Shown here: positions 54,264 through 63,724 of the stretch, piece after piece | How the letters are laid out: every line of letters begins with the position of its first letter | Numbering within the stretch: position 1 is the stretch's first letter | Source: Leptobacterium flavescens | Lineage (GTDB): Bacteria > Bacteroidota > Bacteroidia > Flavobacteriales > Flavobacteriaceae | Assembly: GCF_010671605.1 (NCBI RefSeq) | Contig: NZ_JAABOO010000001.1 | Location: forward strand, 1,116,001 to 1,180,000 | DNA length: 64,000 nt | Direction of reading: 5' to 3' | Made by a program: the position numbers and the translations under genes | Notes under the pieces: generated by a model | What the model was told of the DNA's origin: nothing | The model's input: the letters and a program-made list of their open reading frames with translations, nothing else | Databases searched by the model: none

Positions 54264-54316
54264 GCGATTTAATTTGTTAATAATGAGTAGTATATTGCAT
54301 AGTATAAATCGGTTTT

Positions 54317-55612
54317 ATGCAATTGAGCAAGACATCCATTACCATTGTTATCGCCGTCACTTTGATGTCGCTGATCGGCCTGGTGGCTATCCAGGTACAC
54401 TGGCTGAATAAATCTGTTGAGACCAACCGACAGATATTCCGGCAAAAAATGGATCTTGCCACCAATATGGCAGGTGAAATGTTCAGAAAAAACGGGAATG
54501 CGCCATATGAACTTCATCAGGCCATTATCTCCGGAGCAACAGATAAAAAAACAATAGACAGGATCGTATCCGAGGCAATAGATTCCTCTTTTATACAATG
54601 TAATATCCCCCTAACCTATACCTACGGGGTTTATGAGCATACCGATCATGACGGCAACCGTCTTTTGGCGGGTAATACCGATGAAGTATTGTTAAACAAC
54701 TCTGTCTGTAATGCCAATGATGGGAGGGAATTTGGCTGGACCAGGCTTACCTGCAGTATGGGGTATGGGAACGACAACAACTATCATCTGGCAATTTTTC
54801 CTTCTTTCAGTGCTTTTATTTTTAATGAAGTAAAAGGAACCCTGATCACCTCTGTTATTTTTATTTTACTGATCCTGGCCGGTTTCTTTTACACTATAAT
54901 TACTATCAAAAGGCAAAAAAGGCTTTCCGAGATCAAAAACGATTTTATCAATAACCTCACCCATGAATTCAAGACCCCTATTTTTAGTATCGGGCTGGCT
55001 TCAAGTGCCCTCAGGAAAACAGTCAATACCGATGAAAAAGAAAAAGTAGAAAGTTATCTTGATGTTATAGATCATGAAGGGGAGCGGCTTAAGAACCAGG
55101 TAGATAAGATATTGCAGTTGTCCCTTCTCAACTCCAGAAAGTTTACCCTGGAAAAGAAGAAAATAAACCTGAGGCCCATTATCGAGAATGTAATTGAGAG
55201 TTTTGAGATGTTGATACGGCAGAAGAACGGGGTTATCAAATTCAAATCGAATATCGATAATATTTATGTCCAGGGAGATGAAGTTCATCTGACCAATGCT
55301 ATTTACAACCTTATTGACAATGCTATAAAATACACCGACAAAAGCCCCGAAATAGATGTTACTGCTCATCTCACCCCGGATAATATTGCCATAGCCGTTA
55401 AGGATAACGGCCTGGGGATTAAAAAAGAAAAACAGAAATCGATCTTCGATAAATTTTACAGGATCTCTACCGGAAACATACATAATGTAAAAGGTTTCGG
55501 TATTGGTTTAAGCTATGTTAAGGAGATCATTGAGGCCCATCAGGGAATCATTTCCCTGGAGAGTAAATGGGGAGAAGGAAGTACATTCACCGTAAACCTG
55601 CCTGCCTTATGA
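54317..55612 (+). CDS. Membrane sensor histidine kinase
   Basis: A 431-residue kinase with membrane helices at about 8-30 and 176-196 and a periplasmic sensor domain of about 145 residues between them, with two cysteines. The HisKA site is the His in NLTHEFKTPIFS; the N-box (YNLIDNAIKYTD), G1 (DNGLGIKK) and G2 (GFGIGLSYVKE) boxes follow. It forms a pair with the OmpR-family regulator gene, overlapping by 4 nt (ATGA). Divergent from the outer-membrane receptor gene, so it probably reports on envelope or ligand status. Confidence 0.94.
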   Translation: MQLSKTSITIVIAVTLMSLIGLVAIQVHWLNKSVETNRQIFRQKMDLATNMAGEMFRKNGNAPYELHQAIISGATDKKTIDRIVSEAIDSSFIQCNIPLTYTYGVYEHTDHDGNRLLAGNTDEVLLNNSVCNANDGREFGWTRLTCSMGYGNDNNYHLAIFPSFSAFIFNEVKGTLITSVIFILLILAGFFYTIITIKRQKRLSEIKNDFINNLTHEFKTPIFSIGLASSALRKTVNTDEKEKVESYLDVIDHEGERLKNQVDKILQLSLLNSRKFTLEKKKINLRPIIENVIESFEMLIRQKNGVIKFKSNIDNIYVQGDEVHLTNAIYNLIDNAIKYTDKSPEIDVTAHLTPDNIAIAVKDNGLGIKKEKQKSIFDKFYRISTGNIHNVKGFGIGLSYVKEIIEAHQGIISLESKWGEGSTFTVNLPAL

Positions 55613-56310
55613 AATCGACTGCCAAAATACTCCTCGCCGAAGACGACAAAAACCTGGGATATATCCTGAAGGAATACCTGTCTATGCATAATTTTGAGGT
55701 GATCCTTGCTACCAACGGGAAAGAAGCCCTGGAGCTTTTTCACAAAAGTAAATTCGATCTCTGTGTGCTCGATATCATGATGCCGGTACTGGACGGATTT
55801 TCGGTAGCCCAGGAGATCAAAAAACAGCAACAGGAAATGCCTCTGGTGTTCCTTACTGCCAAAGCCCTGAAGATCGATAAACTAAAAGGTTTTAAGATCG
55901 GAGCAGATGATTATATCCTGAAACCCGTAGACGAAGAAGAACTCATTGCCCGTATTAATGCCATTCTCAGAAGGACTGGAAACTCAAACGGAGAAGAGCT
56001 CCTTCCCGTTAGTTTTCAACTGGGAGATTATTTATTCGACTATCAGAACCAGCTCCTCACTTATAAAGATCAGAAACAACTGCTCACTACCAAGGAAGCC
56101 GATATTCTCAGGGAACTCTGCCTGTGCAAAGGCCGGATCCTCGATCGCAAGAAAACATTAAACACCTATTGGGGAGAGAACGACTATTTTAACAGGCGCA
56201 GCATGGACGTCTTTATCTATAAATTGAGAAAGTATCTCAAAAACGACCCTTCCATCAGCATCCGGAACGTTCATGGCAAGGGATTCATCCTGGAAACGGA
56301 CGGTTCCTGA
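55609..56310 (+). CDS. OmpR-family response regulator
   Basis: A 233-residue regulator: receiver domain (LLAEDDKN, phospho-Asp in VLDIMMPVLDG, Thr in FLTAKA, Lys in ILKPVDEEEL) and a winged-helix trans_reg_C domain (about 135-230) with SMDVFIYKLRKYL and VHGKGFILE. ATG at 55609 is used; the longer frame from 55567 overlaps the kinase gene and adds nothing known. The GTTAA-containing 63-nt elements upstream of the receptor gene and of the small secreted gene are the natural candidates for its binding sites. Confidence 0.94.
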   Translation: MKSTAKILLAEDDKNLGYILKEYLSMHNFEVILATNGKEALELFHKSKFDLCVLDIMMPVLDGFSVAQEIKKQQQEMPLVFLTAKALKIDKLKGFKIGADDYILKPVDEEELIARINAILRRTGNSNGEELLPVSFQLGDYLFDYQNQLLTYKDQKQLLTTKEADILRELCLCKGRILDRKKTLNTYWGENDYFNRRSMDVFIYKLRKYLKNDPSISIRNVHGKGFILETDGS

Positions 56311-56427
56311 ATTCACTTCTTTTGATAAAGTTGTGTTAAAGATTAAGGTAGTTAACAACTATTTATGATAAATGCTGATTACTTTAATCTCCGAAATCAA
56401 TAAACAACAAACTAAAAGGTATTTATA

Positions 56428-58170
56428 ATGCATATCCTGGATTGGATTGTACTTATTGCTATTATCGTATTGATAATAGGTTATGGAATATGGAAAACAA
56501 AGAGTATTTCCAGTTCCGAATCTTATTTAAGAGGAACGCGCTCTCTACCCTGGTGGACGGTCGGACTTTCGGTCATGGCAACCCAGGCCAGCGCCATTAC
56601 ATTCCTCTCCACTCCCGGACAGGCTTATGATGACGGTTTGCGTTTTGCGCAGTTCTATTTCGGACTTCCACTGGCCATGATCGTATTATGTGTTTTTGTG
56701 CTGCCCGTGTATTACAGGTTAAAGGTATATACGGCCTATGAATACCTGGAGAGGAGATTCGATCTCAAAACCCGCTCCCTCACCGCATTTCTGTTTCTGA
56801 TACAAAGAGGACTGGCCGCCGGTCTTACTATATTTGCTCCTTCTATTATACTTTCTTCCATTCTCGGATGGAACCTTAATATCACGACCCTGATCATAGG
56901 GGTACTCGTTATTATCTATACGGTAACCGGAGGGACCATAGCGGTTAGCCAGACTCAAAAACAACAAATGATCATTATCCTTACAGGATTAGCCATTACT
57001 TTTTTGATCATTTTGTCCAAACTGCCTTCAAATATCTCATTCAATGACGCATTAGGTGTAGCTGGAGATATGGGAAAATTGAAGGCAGTTGATTTTAAAT
57101 TCGATCTTTCCAACAAATACAATATCTGGAGTGCCCTTTTTGGAGGTACCTTCCTCTTTCTTTCCTATTTCGGAACCGATCAGAGCCAGGTGCAGCGCTA
57201 TCTCTCGGGAAGGTCATTAAGGGAGAGTCAACTGGGCTTGCTTTTTAACGGGATCTTTAAAGTTCCCATGCAGTTTATGATCCTCTTTGTAGGGATCATG
57301 GTATTTGTGTTCTATCAATTCAACCAGGCTCCGCTTCACTTTAACAAATCGAATGTAAAGATCATAGAGCAATCGGTCTATGCGGATGAATATCATCAGT
57401 TGGAAGAGCAGTTACAAAAAGTATCCGAAGAGAAAAAACAGGCCATATATACCAGTATCGAACAAAAAAGAAACGATCTCGATAATACGGCTGCCGTAGC
57501 TTCTATCCACAGTGCCTTAAGCCGGGAAAAAGACCTGAGAAACCAGGCAAAAACGCTTTTGGGCAATTACAGTAAAAAACTCGGGAAAAAACTGGAAAAG
57601 GAAGATACGGACTATGTCTTTATCAATTTTGTTACCGGGCACCTGCCCACCGGGCTCATCGGGCTCTTACTGGCGGTTATCATGTGCGCAGCCATGTCGT
57701 CTACAGCTTCCGAGCTGAACGCCCTGGCAACTACCTCTATGGTGGATTTTTACAAAAGATCCTTTGTACAAAGAGCACCAGACAAACACTATCTTAATAT
57801 GTCCAGGCTTTTTACCCTGGGCTGGGGTATCATCGCTATTCTCTGCTCCATGCTTATTACGCTTTTTGACAATCTGATAGAAGCAGTTAATATTATAGGC
57901 TCCCTCTTTTACGGAACTATCCTCGGTGTTTTTACCATTGCTTTCTTCTTTAAGAAAATAAAGGCCAATGCCACTTTTATCGGTGCCATAGTGGGAGAAG
58001 TGATCGTTATTACCCTCTTTCTGATGGGGAAGAACGGTTTTTTCCAGATCGCTTACCTCTGGTTTAACCTTATCGGATGTATTGCTGTTCTTTGCACCGC
58101 TTTTATCTCACAACGTATTATCGCCATAAAAACAGAGAAGCAGTTACAGTTAAATACTGTTAATAAATAA
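56428..58170 (+). CDS. Sodium:solute symporter (SSS family)
   Basis: A 580-residue transporter with about 13 membrane helices and the SSS/SGLT signature regions GLSVMATQASAITFLSTPG, GGTIAVSQTQKQQ and FGTDQSQVQRYL. An insertion of about 100 mostly charged, coiled-coil residues (about 308-395) sits between helices, as in other Bacteroidetes homologues of this length. Substrates in the family range from proline to sugars; neither can be chosen from sequence, but uptake of proline- or galactose-type products of the clusters described here is possible. It starts 117 bp after the response regulator gene. Confidence 0.9.
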   Translation: MHILDWIVLIAIIVLIIGYGIWKTKSISSSESYLRGTRSLPWWTVGLSVMATQASAITFLSTPGQAYDDGLRFAQFYFGLPLAMIVLCVFVLPVYYRLKVYTAYEYLERRFDLKTRSLTAFLFLIQRGLAAGLTIFAPSIILSSILGWNLNITTLIIGVLVIIYTVTGGTIAVSQTQKQQMIIILTGLAITFLIILSKLPSNISFNDALGVAGDMGKLKAVDFKFDLSNKYNIWSALFGGTFLFLSYFGTDQSQVQRYLSGRSLRESQLGLLFNGIFKVPMQFMILFVGIMVFVFYQFNQAPLHFNKSNVKIIEQSVYADEYHQLEEQLQKVSEEKKQAIYTSIEQKRNDLDNTAAVASIHSALSREKDLRNQAKTLLGNYSKKLGKKLEKEDTDYVFINFVTGHLPTGLIGLLLAVIMCAAMSSTASELNALATTSMVDFYKRSFVQRAPDKHYLNMSRLFTLGWGIIAILCSMLITLFDNLIEAVNIIGSLFYGTILGVFTIAFFFKKIKANATFIGAIVGEVIVITLFLMGKNGFFQIAYLWFNLIGCIAVLCTAFISQRIIAIKTEKQLQLNTVNK

Positions 58171-58304
58171 GTTATACACAAAAAAAATAATTAATTTTTA
58201 AGATGTAATGAAGACTGAACGGCATTTCGGGAGTAATTGAACGCCTGAACAACTATCGGAATGACGGGGTATTTAATCGAACCAAATATTAAACATGCTG
58301 AACA

Positions 58305-58949
58305 ATGAAAAATATTTCCAGAAAGAGCTTTTTAAGCAGGTTGGGCTTGGGGCTTTTATCTGTTCCTCTGGCGGTGAAAGGAGTTTCGGCAGCCGTTAAA
58401 GAACCAAAAAATGATGACACCGATTGCGGATATACGGATTCTGCATCGGAGGGGCCTTTTTTTGTAAGGAACACCATTGAAACTGTAAACCTTAATTTCA
58501 CTAATCTTCCCGGTACTCCTATGAGAATATCAGGAACCGTTTTTGGTGATGAAGAAGGGAAAAGAAAAGTAGCAGATGCCAAAATAGAGATCTGGCATTG
58601 TGATGATGAAGGAACCTACCATCCTACCGGAAATGGCGATATTTCCAGGTATAAAGATTCGGAAGTGGCCCTGAGAGGTTTTGTAATAAGTGATAAACAG
58701 GGTGCTTTTTCTTTTAAAAGCATTACCCCCGGACTCTATTACGGCAGGAGAAGGCATATTCATTATAAGATAAGTGCCAAAGGGTATCGAAGCCTTACCA
58801 CTCAAAGTTACTGGCTGAACGAAAAAGGAGGTCAGCGTGAAAGACTGGACAGAACAGATCGGGGTACCGAAGATTGCAGATATATAGATTTTAAAAATAA
58901 CAACGGGATCTCCGAAGGAGTGTTCAATATTTATCTAAAAAAAGCTTAA
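58305..58949 (+). CDS. Secreted intradiol dioxygenase-like protein
   Basis: A 214-residue protein with a signal sequence (SRKSFLSRLGLGLLSV, Tat-like but without a strict RR) and an intradiol ring-cleavage dioxygenase fold. The first iron Tyr position reads SEGPFFV, where many members have EGPYY; the core IWHCDDEGTY has the next Tyr, and GRRRHIHYK carries the two His. Secreted members of this family are common in Flavobacteria, with unclear substrates. The change of the first Tyr region means ring-cleavage activity should not be assumed. 8 nt before the GH113-like gene. Confidence 0.8.
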   Translation: MKNISRKSFLSRLGLGLLSVPLAVKGVSAAVKEPKNDDTDCGYTDSASEGPFFVRNTIETVNLNFTNLPGTPMRISGTVFGDEEGKRKVADAKIEIWHCDDEGTYHPTGNGDISRYKDSEVALRGFVISDKQGAFSFKSITPGLYYGRRRHIHYKISAKGYRSLTTQSYWLNEKGGQRERLDRTDRGTEDCRYIDFKNNNGISEGVFNIYLKKA

Positions 58950-58957
58950 TATTGAAA

Positions 58958-61261
58958 ATGAAATATTTTCTATTCTTCCTCATTATTCCTTTTCTATTAA
59001 TAAGTACAGGATGCCAGGTAAATAATGCGCAAACCACTGCAAATGCTTTGGGCTTACATATAGATTCTATTCCCAGTAAAAGACAGCTGAGAAGAAGTTT
59101 TTGGGAAAAACGGGAGCTTCTTGTAGTATACGGAGCGGAAGACGAGCGTTTGAAGGAGCGTTATAAAAAACTTCTGGATCGCATTTCCAAAACGGCCCGA
59201 AACAATAGAAGAGGAAATCTGAAGGTGGAATATATGGAGGCCTCTCAGGTGGAAGAAACAGACCTTGAAGAGAAGGTCCTTTTTCTTGTGGGTAGCCCGG
59301 AAGAAAATAAATTCATCGGACAATTTAGCCGGGACCTTCCGGTTACTTTTACCAAAGGCGAAATACATTTTAACAATAAGGTTTTCAGGGATGAACTCTT
59401 CTCTCTCCTTTTCTTTCCGAACCCGAATAACCACAAACTCCCTTTCAGTCTGTTGAGTGGGAATGATGCTGAAGAAGTATTTACCTTCTTTCAGGAAAAA
59501 GCAGATGAGGGACGTATTTTCTCCTGGCAGAATATGGATTATGAGTTATACAGGAAAGGGAAGCGACTGCTCATGGGGAATTTTAATTCGGAGTGGTTTA
59601 TAGACGAAGAAACTTATTTTGATTACACAAGCGGGAACGACACCATTTTCAGCTCAAAACACTTCGATTTTATATCCCATCAGGATGCTATCAGTTCTGA
59701 AGAAGCAAAACAACTGGCTTCCGAAGTAGAAAATACCACTTCCCGTATCCTGAGCTTTACCGCTTCTGAAAAAGAGCTTCCCCGTTTTACCTATCATATC
59801 TATAAAACAGCAGAAGATAAGGGGCTTATGGTAGACAATACTTATCAGGCTCATATAGAAAATACAGATAATAGCATACATACGATTATCAATAAAAAAT
59901 ACGAGGGAAATTATATAGAACGGGAAAATGCCCTGCTTTTACAGCATCTGCTCGATAGTACCAGAACACGTTCCCTTCAAAGAGGGCTGGCCGTATATTT
60001 TACCGACAACTGGCAAAGGGAAGGTTATCTTTACTGGGCAGCCCGGCTGGCCGAATCAGGTAACACCCTTTCATTAAAAGAATTAACAGATAATGAGCTA
60101 ATGCGATGGGAATCGCCTTTGATCTCCGATTGTATGACTGCCGTTATGGTTGCTTTTTTAATTGATAAGTGGGGGAAAGAACAATTCCTTGAAAAATATA
60201 ACAATTGGGCTCCTTCTGCTAAAGAAGTCAGAGATCTTGAACCGGAATGGAGAAATTACCTCTCCACTTTGAGTTTAAAGTATAAAAAGAAAGAAAGGAC
60301 CAAACCTGAGCTTCCCTATCTTAAAGGATTTAATTTTGCTCATGAAGGCTATAGTATTTACAATGGATATCTTTCCAGAAAGGCAACCCGGGCTATTGAA
60401 AAACAAAAAAGCATGGGAAGCAATTCCATAGCTATCGTTCCTTATAGTTTTATGAGGTCCGACAGTATCCCCGACTATATTCCTATTAACAACTGGGCAG
60501 GTTCCGAAAATGATGCCGGGGTCGTTCATTCTGCATTCGAAGCCAGGGAACTGGGAATGACATCCATGCTTAAACCCCAGATATTCTTTGGCAGCAGCTG
60601 GCCGGGAGCACTGGAGATGAAGAGCGAGGAAGACTGGAACCTTTTCTTTGATAATTACTACAGGTGGATCAGGCATTATGCGTTTCTGGCCGAAATACAT
60701 CAGATAGATATGTTTTGTGCCGGTGTGGAATTCTCTATTGCCACACTGAACCGGGAGGATGACTGGCGAAAGATCTTCAGAAAGATAAGGGGGCTTTATC
60801 AGGGGCAGCTTACCTATGCTTCAAACTGGGGAGAGGAATTTGAAAAAGTAGGCTTCTGGGATGAACTGGATTTTATCGGGCTCAACTCCTATTATCCGCT
60901 CAGTAAAAATGACAATCCGACGGATGAAGAATTAAAGCAGAATTTTGAAAAAGTAAAAAACAAGATAAAAAAGGTGCATTCAAAATTCGGAAAACCCGTA
61001 GTCTTTACCGAAATCGGGTTCCGGAGTATGGATATGCCCTGGAAAAATCCTCATGAAGACGGTGATGACAGTTTTAATGAGGAACACCAGCGTCGTTGTT
61101 ATGAAATTATTTTTGAGGGAATCCAGAACGAAGACTGGTGCAAAGGGATCCTATGGTGGAAATTCCCATCCTATCTGGAATACAGAGGCAGGAAGAACGA
61201 TGCTTTTACGCCGAACAACAAGCTTACGGAAGAGACAGTAAAGAAATGGTTTCTTCAATAA
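58958..61261 (+). CDS. GH113-like lipoprotein with degenerate peptidase-like N-terminal domain
   Basis: A 767-residue lipoprotein (STGC lipobox, Cys19). Residues about 450-767 form a GH113-like TIM barrel: FNFAHEGYSIYNGY, acid/base Glu in GVEFSIA and nucleophile Glu in FTEIGFRSMD. Known GH113 enzymes are beta-mannanases; this one is only distantly similar. Residues about 250-430 resemble MA-clan (gluzincin) peptidases, with RGLAVYFTDNW and FLIDKWGKEQFLEKYNNW, but the HExxH position reads NALLLQHLL, so the zinc site is lost. ATG at 58958 is preferred over TTG at 58952. It follows the dioxygenase-like gene by 8 nt. Confidence 0.78.
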   Translation: MKYFLFFLIIPFLLISTGCQVNNAQTTANALGLHIDSIPSKRQLRRSFWEKRELLVVYGAEDERLKERYKKLLDRISKTARNNRRGNLKVEYMEASQVEETDLEEKVLFLVGSPEENKFIGQFSRDLPVTFTKGEIHFNNKVFRDELFSLLFFPNPNNHKLPFSLLSGNDAEEVFTFFQEKADEGRIFSWQNMDYELYRKGKRLLMGNFNSEWFIDEETYFDYTSGNDTIFSSKHFDFISHQDAISSEEAKQLASEVENTTSRILSFTASEKELPRFTYHIYKTAEDKGLMVDNTYQAHIENTDNSIHTIINKKYEGNYIERENALLLQHLLDSTRTRSLQRGLAVYFTDNWQREGYLYWAARLAESGNTLSLKELTDNELMRWESPLISDCMTAVMVAFLIDKWGKEQFLEKYNNWAPSAKEVRDLEPEWRNYLSTLSLKYKKKERTKPELPYLKGFNFAHEGYSIYNGYLSRKATRAIEKQKSMGSNSIAIVPYSFMRSDSIPDYIPINNWAGSENDAGVVHSAFEARELGMTSMLKPQIFFGSSWPGALEMKSEEDWNLFFDNYYRWIRHYAFLAEIHQIDMFCAGVEFSIATLNREDDWRKIFRKIRGLYQGQLTYASNWGEEFEKVGFWDELDFIGLNSYYPLSKNDNPTDEELKQNFEKVKNKIKKVHSKFGKPVVFTEIGFRSMDMPWKNPHEDGDDSFNEEHQRRCYEIIFEGIQNEDWCKGILWWKFPSYLEYRGRKNDAFTPNNKLTEETVKKWFLQ

Positions 61262-61474
61262 GTCGGAAATAACCATCGGCTGTTCACGATTATAACCACC
61301 AATTACTTAACTCTCAGATTACAAGCCATATAAGCTTTTTAATTTTGTTATAAATTAGGTGAAATATGTATATTTTTAACAATACGTAGGAATTTTTACT
61401 CCTTTTATCGATTTATTTTTTCGGCTTTTGGTATTATCTCTAAGTTTATGTTCAACCAAATCAAACCAATAGCC

Positions 61475-61618
61475 ATGAAAAAAGTAGTAACCGATCTTTT
61501 TCCTAACTATAAATATTTCTACATCAACGAAATAGAGACATTTAAGGTAATGATCTTTAACGATTTTGCTGCTCTTATTTATTTTACCGTTTTTTATATC
61601 CACTTTTACTTTCTATAG
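61475..61618 (+). CDS. Possible small protein, hydrophobic C-terminus
   Basis: A 47-residue frame with ATG start (MKKVVTDLFPNYKYFYINE) and a hydrophobic, aromatic-rich tail (LIYFTVFYIHFYFL) that could form one membrane helix. It lies in the 460-bp gap between the GH113-like gene and the AraC gene; the rest of that gap is A+T-rich with several TTTG words but no other feature. No homologue is recognised, so it may be a chance frame. Confidence 0.22.
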   Translation: MKKVVTDLFPNYKYFYINEIETFKVMIFNDFAALIYFTVFYIHFYFL

Positions 61619-61721
61619 GAAAAACGAATACCTCAGCTTATTTAAAAAGGTGATATTTCCTCTAGTTATCAGGGTACGGGAGTAGAAATAAAATTATATT
61701 TTTACGTCTCAATCTGTATAC

Positions 61722-62843
61722 TTGGAAAATATCAATTACAATATTACCAGTTTAATAGATTTTCTCGGTCTGGTTCAGGGGTTGTTCCTCGGATTCCTCC
61801 TGATCATTGAGAACAAAAAAAACCGCCCTTCCCTGCTTTTGGGTTTGTTCCTGGTAACTTATAGCTTTGAATTGCTGGAGGTCATTCTGGAAGACCTTGG
61901 TCTTATCGATCAACATCCGTCCTTACTGTTCCTGCCCATTAACTTTTTCTATCTTGTTTTTCCGCTCTTTTATCTCTACGTCCGTCATATTACCAATGAC
62001 AAGCTCAAGACACGGAGTTATCTGGTCCTGCTTCCCGGAATAATCGAGTTTATAGTTTATACGGTACTATTCCTATTGCCATCAGCTATCAAACTGGAGT
62101 TGTACAATACGGATTCTTTTATGCTTCCCCTGGAATTCTTCCTGCTGTTGTCCTTTCCTTATTCCATTTACTTTATTGTAAAGATCCTGAGGCGCCTCAA
62201 CAGGCATAAGAAAAATGTAGAGAACTACTATTCCAACGTAAGCGGGCGACTGGTAAGCTGGGCAAGATGGGTAGTCCTGCTGATCATCTTTCAGATCTCC
62301 TTTCTCTTCGTGGAGATCTTCCAGGAAGAAGCCTTTTTTGAAAAGTACACCTACCCTATTCTGGCGGCATTAAATGTAATCTTTATTTTCTGGCTCGGGA
62401 TTTCCGGTTTGCGGCAGTCCAGGATACTCACTTCTATGGAAAAAACCGGTATACCGGCAGAAAAAAACCTGCAGGATGAAAAGAAAGCAGGAGAAAATCT
62501 GCCGAAATCTGGCGACTATGAACAGGTCACTTCCCTGATGCAGGAAAAGCAGTTGTTCAAGGAACCCGATCTTTCCCTGGCCGATCTTTCCCGGGAGTTG
62601 AATATGTCTCAAAGAAGCCTTTCTCAACTGATCAATCAGTTTGCAGACAAGAATTTTAATCAGTTTGTAAACCATTACCGGGTAGAAGAGGCAAAACGCA
62701 TCCTTAAAGACGACACTTTTAATAAACTCAATATGCTCGGGGTTGCCTATGAAGCAGGCTTCAACTCCAAAGCTACCTTCTACGCTGTTTTTAAGCAACT
62801 TACAAATACCACTCCCAACGCTTTTAAGAAGCAATTAAGCTAA
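61722..62843 (+). CDS. Membrane-bound AraC-family transcriptional regulator
   Basis: A 373-residue protein with six to seven N-terminal membrane helices (about 8-230) and a C-terminal AraC HTH domain (about 265-370; LSLADLSRELNMSQRSLSQLI and NMLGVAYEAGFNSKATFYAVFKQLTNTTP). This layout is frequent in Bacteroidetes and means that the regulator senses a signal at the membrane. The start is TTG at 61722; the first downstream ATG lies well inside the membrane domain. The target is unknown; the next gene (62995) is one candidate. Confidence 0.88.
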   Translation: MENINYNITSLIDFLGLVQGLFLGFLLIIENKKNRPSLLLGLFLVTYSFELLEVILEDLGLIDQHPSLLFLPINFFYLVFPLFYLYVRHITNDKLKTRSYLVLLPGIIEFIVYTVLFLLPSAIKLELYNTDSFMLPLEFFLLLSFPYSIYFIVKILRRLNRHKKNVENYYSNVSGRLVSWARWVVLLIIFQISFLFVEIFQEEAFFEKYTYPILAALNVIFIFWLGISGLRQSRILTSMEKTGIPAEKNLQDEKKAGENLPKSGDYEQVTSLMQEKQLFKEPDLSLADLSRELNMSQRSLSQLINQFADKNFNQFVNHYRVEEAKRILKDDTFNKLNMLGVAYEAGFNSKATFYAVFKQLTNTTPNAFKKQLS

Positions 62844-62881
62844 CCCTTCTTCTTTCTGCAGAGTCTGAGATCCTGCAAAAC

Positions 62882-62906
62882 AGTCCGAAATTATGACTTC
62901 CGGACT
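62882..62906. promoter_or_regulatory. Inverted repeat after the membrane AraC gene
   Basis: AGTCCG (62882-62887) and CGGACT (62901-62906) face each other across 13 nt, 38 nt after the AraC stop and 90 nt before the next gene. No T-run follows, so an operator is as likely as a weak terminator. Confidence 0.3.
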
Positions 62907-62994
62907 CCTGAAGAGCTATTTCAGACCCTTTTCATCTTATCGTCTTCCATCTTTGTATCAACAAAAACAAAGTAGATCTAAAAATTAAAAGAAG

Positions 62995-63453
62995 ATGAAA
63001 AAAACGATTTTATTATTCAGTTTAATGGTACTGGCCTTTATCCCAGAGATCAAGGCGCAAACATTCGAATATCAGGTTATAACTAGTGTAGAGTCTATCG
63101 TTCCGAGTGGCTTGGGAAGATCCCGCCTTATTTCGGCCAATGAAGAAAGAGATTATAAAGAATTTACATCTCAGAGGTCGGAAGAAAACAACGGGAGGAA
63201 CAAATCCAAAAGAAAAGAGATCAGAGTAAAGAATTTTGAAGAGACCAAACTCCTCAACTTTTACAACCTCGGGGGGATACGCTTCCAGAACATCGTTGCC
63301 AACGACGCTGTTGTTAGCTCAAAAATAAACCAGATGGCTACAGAAGGATGGGAACTTGCCTTTGTAGTGAGCGGAGTGGAAAGTGATGCAGGAGAAGAAG
63401 ACGGAGACGGGATCTATATTACCCGCTATATTTTTAAGAGGCTAAGAAATTAG
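62995..63453 (+). CDS. Secreted DUF4177-like hypothetical protein
   Basis: A 152-residue protein with a signal peptide ending near EIKAQT. The mature part opens with FEYQVITSV and closes with INQMATEGWELAFVVSGV and a final aromatic strand, the pattern of small DUF4177-type proteins. A long, charged insertion (about 50-85, rich in E, R, K, N) interrupts the domain. An ATCTTTG word 40 nt upstream resembles a -7 box. Function unknown. Confidence 0.72.
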   Translation: MKKTILLFSLMVLAFIPEIKAQTFEYQVITSVESIVPSGLGRSRLISANEERDYKEFTSQRSEENNGRNKSKRKEIRVKNFEETKLLNFYNLGGIRFQNIVANDAVVSSKINQMATEGWELAFVVSGVESDAGEEDGDGIYITRYIFKRLRN

Positions 63454-63464
63454 TCCTTCCTTCC

Positions 63465-63501
63465 GATACATCAGGATTGGCCTTCCTGATGTATCCTTTT
63501 C
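63465..63501 (+). terminator. Rho-independent terminator
   Basis: A perfect 12-bp stem GATACATCAGGA/TCCTGATGTATC (63465-63476 and 63484-63495) with a 7-nt loop is followed by CTTTTC, 12 nt after the stop of the DUF4177-like gene. Confidence 0.8.
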
Positions 63502-63528
63502 TCATAGCTAACCCTCAAAACCATCGAC

Positions 63529-63711
63529 ATGAAAAAAATCAAAAAAAACGTAGGAATAGGTATCCTTATCACATGGGTTGCATTTTTTATGTGGGAGCTA
63601 CAGGTCCAAAAATGGATAGATAAAATGGAAGAGCCTGTAATGCGCCTGGATCTGGTAATTATCCTTCCGGGCATCCTGCTAATGACCCTCTATTTCCTGC
63701 TGAAAAATTAA
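63529..63711 (+). CDS. Small two-helix membrane protein
   Basis: A 60-residue protein with a basic start (MKKIKKN) and two hydrophobic segments (about 8-25 and 42-57) separated by a charged loop, WIDKMEEPVMR. No family is recognised. It sits between a strong terminator and the next lipoprotein gene, 13 nt upstream of its ATG, which supports a real small gene. Confidence 0.6.
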   Translation: MKKIKKNVGIGILITWVAFFMWELQVQKWIDKMEEPVMRLDLVIILPGILLMTLYFLLKN

Positions 63712-63724
63712 AACAATATTCAAA

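Noticed and set aside
61376-61603. 75-residue minus-strand frame in the gap before the membrane AraC gene
   Set aside because: Lysine- and isoleucine-rich translation of A+T-rich DNA, overlapping a more plausible plus-strand small frame; no support.
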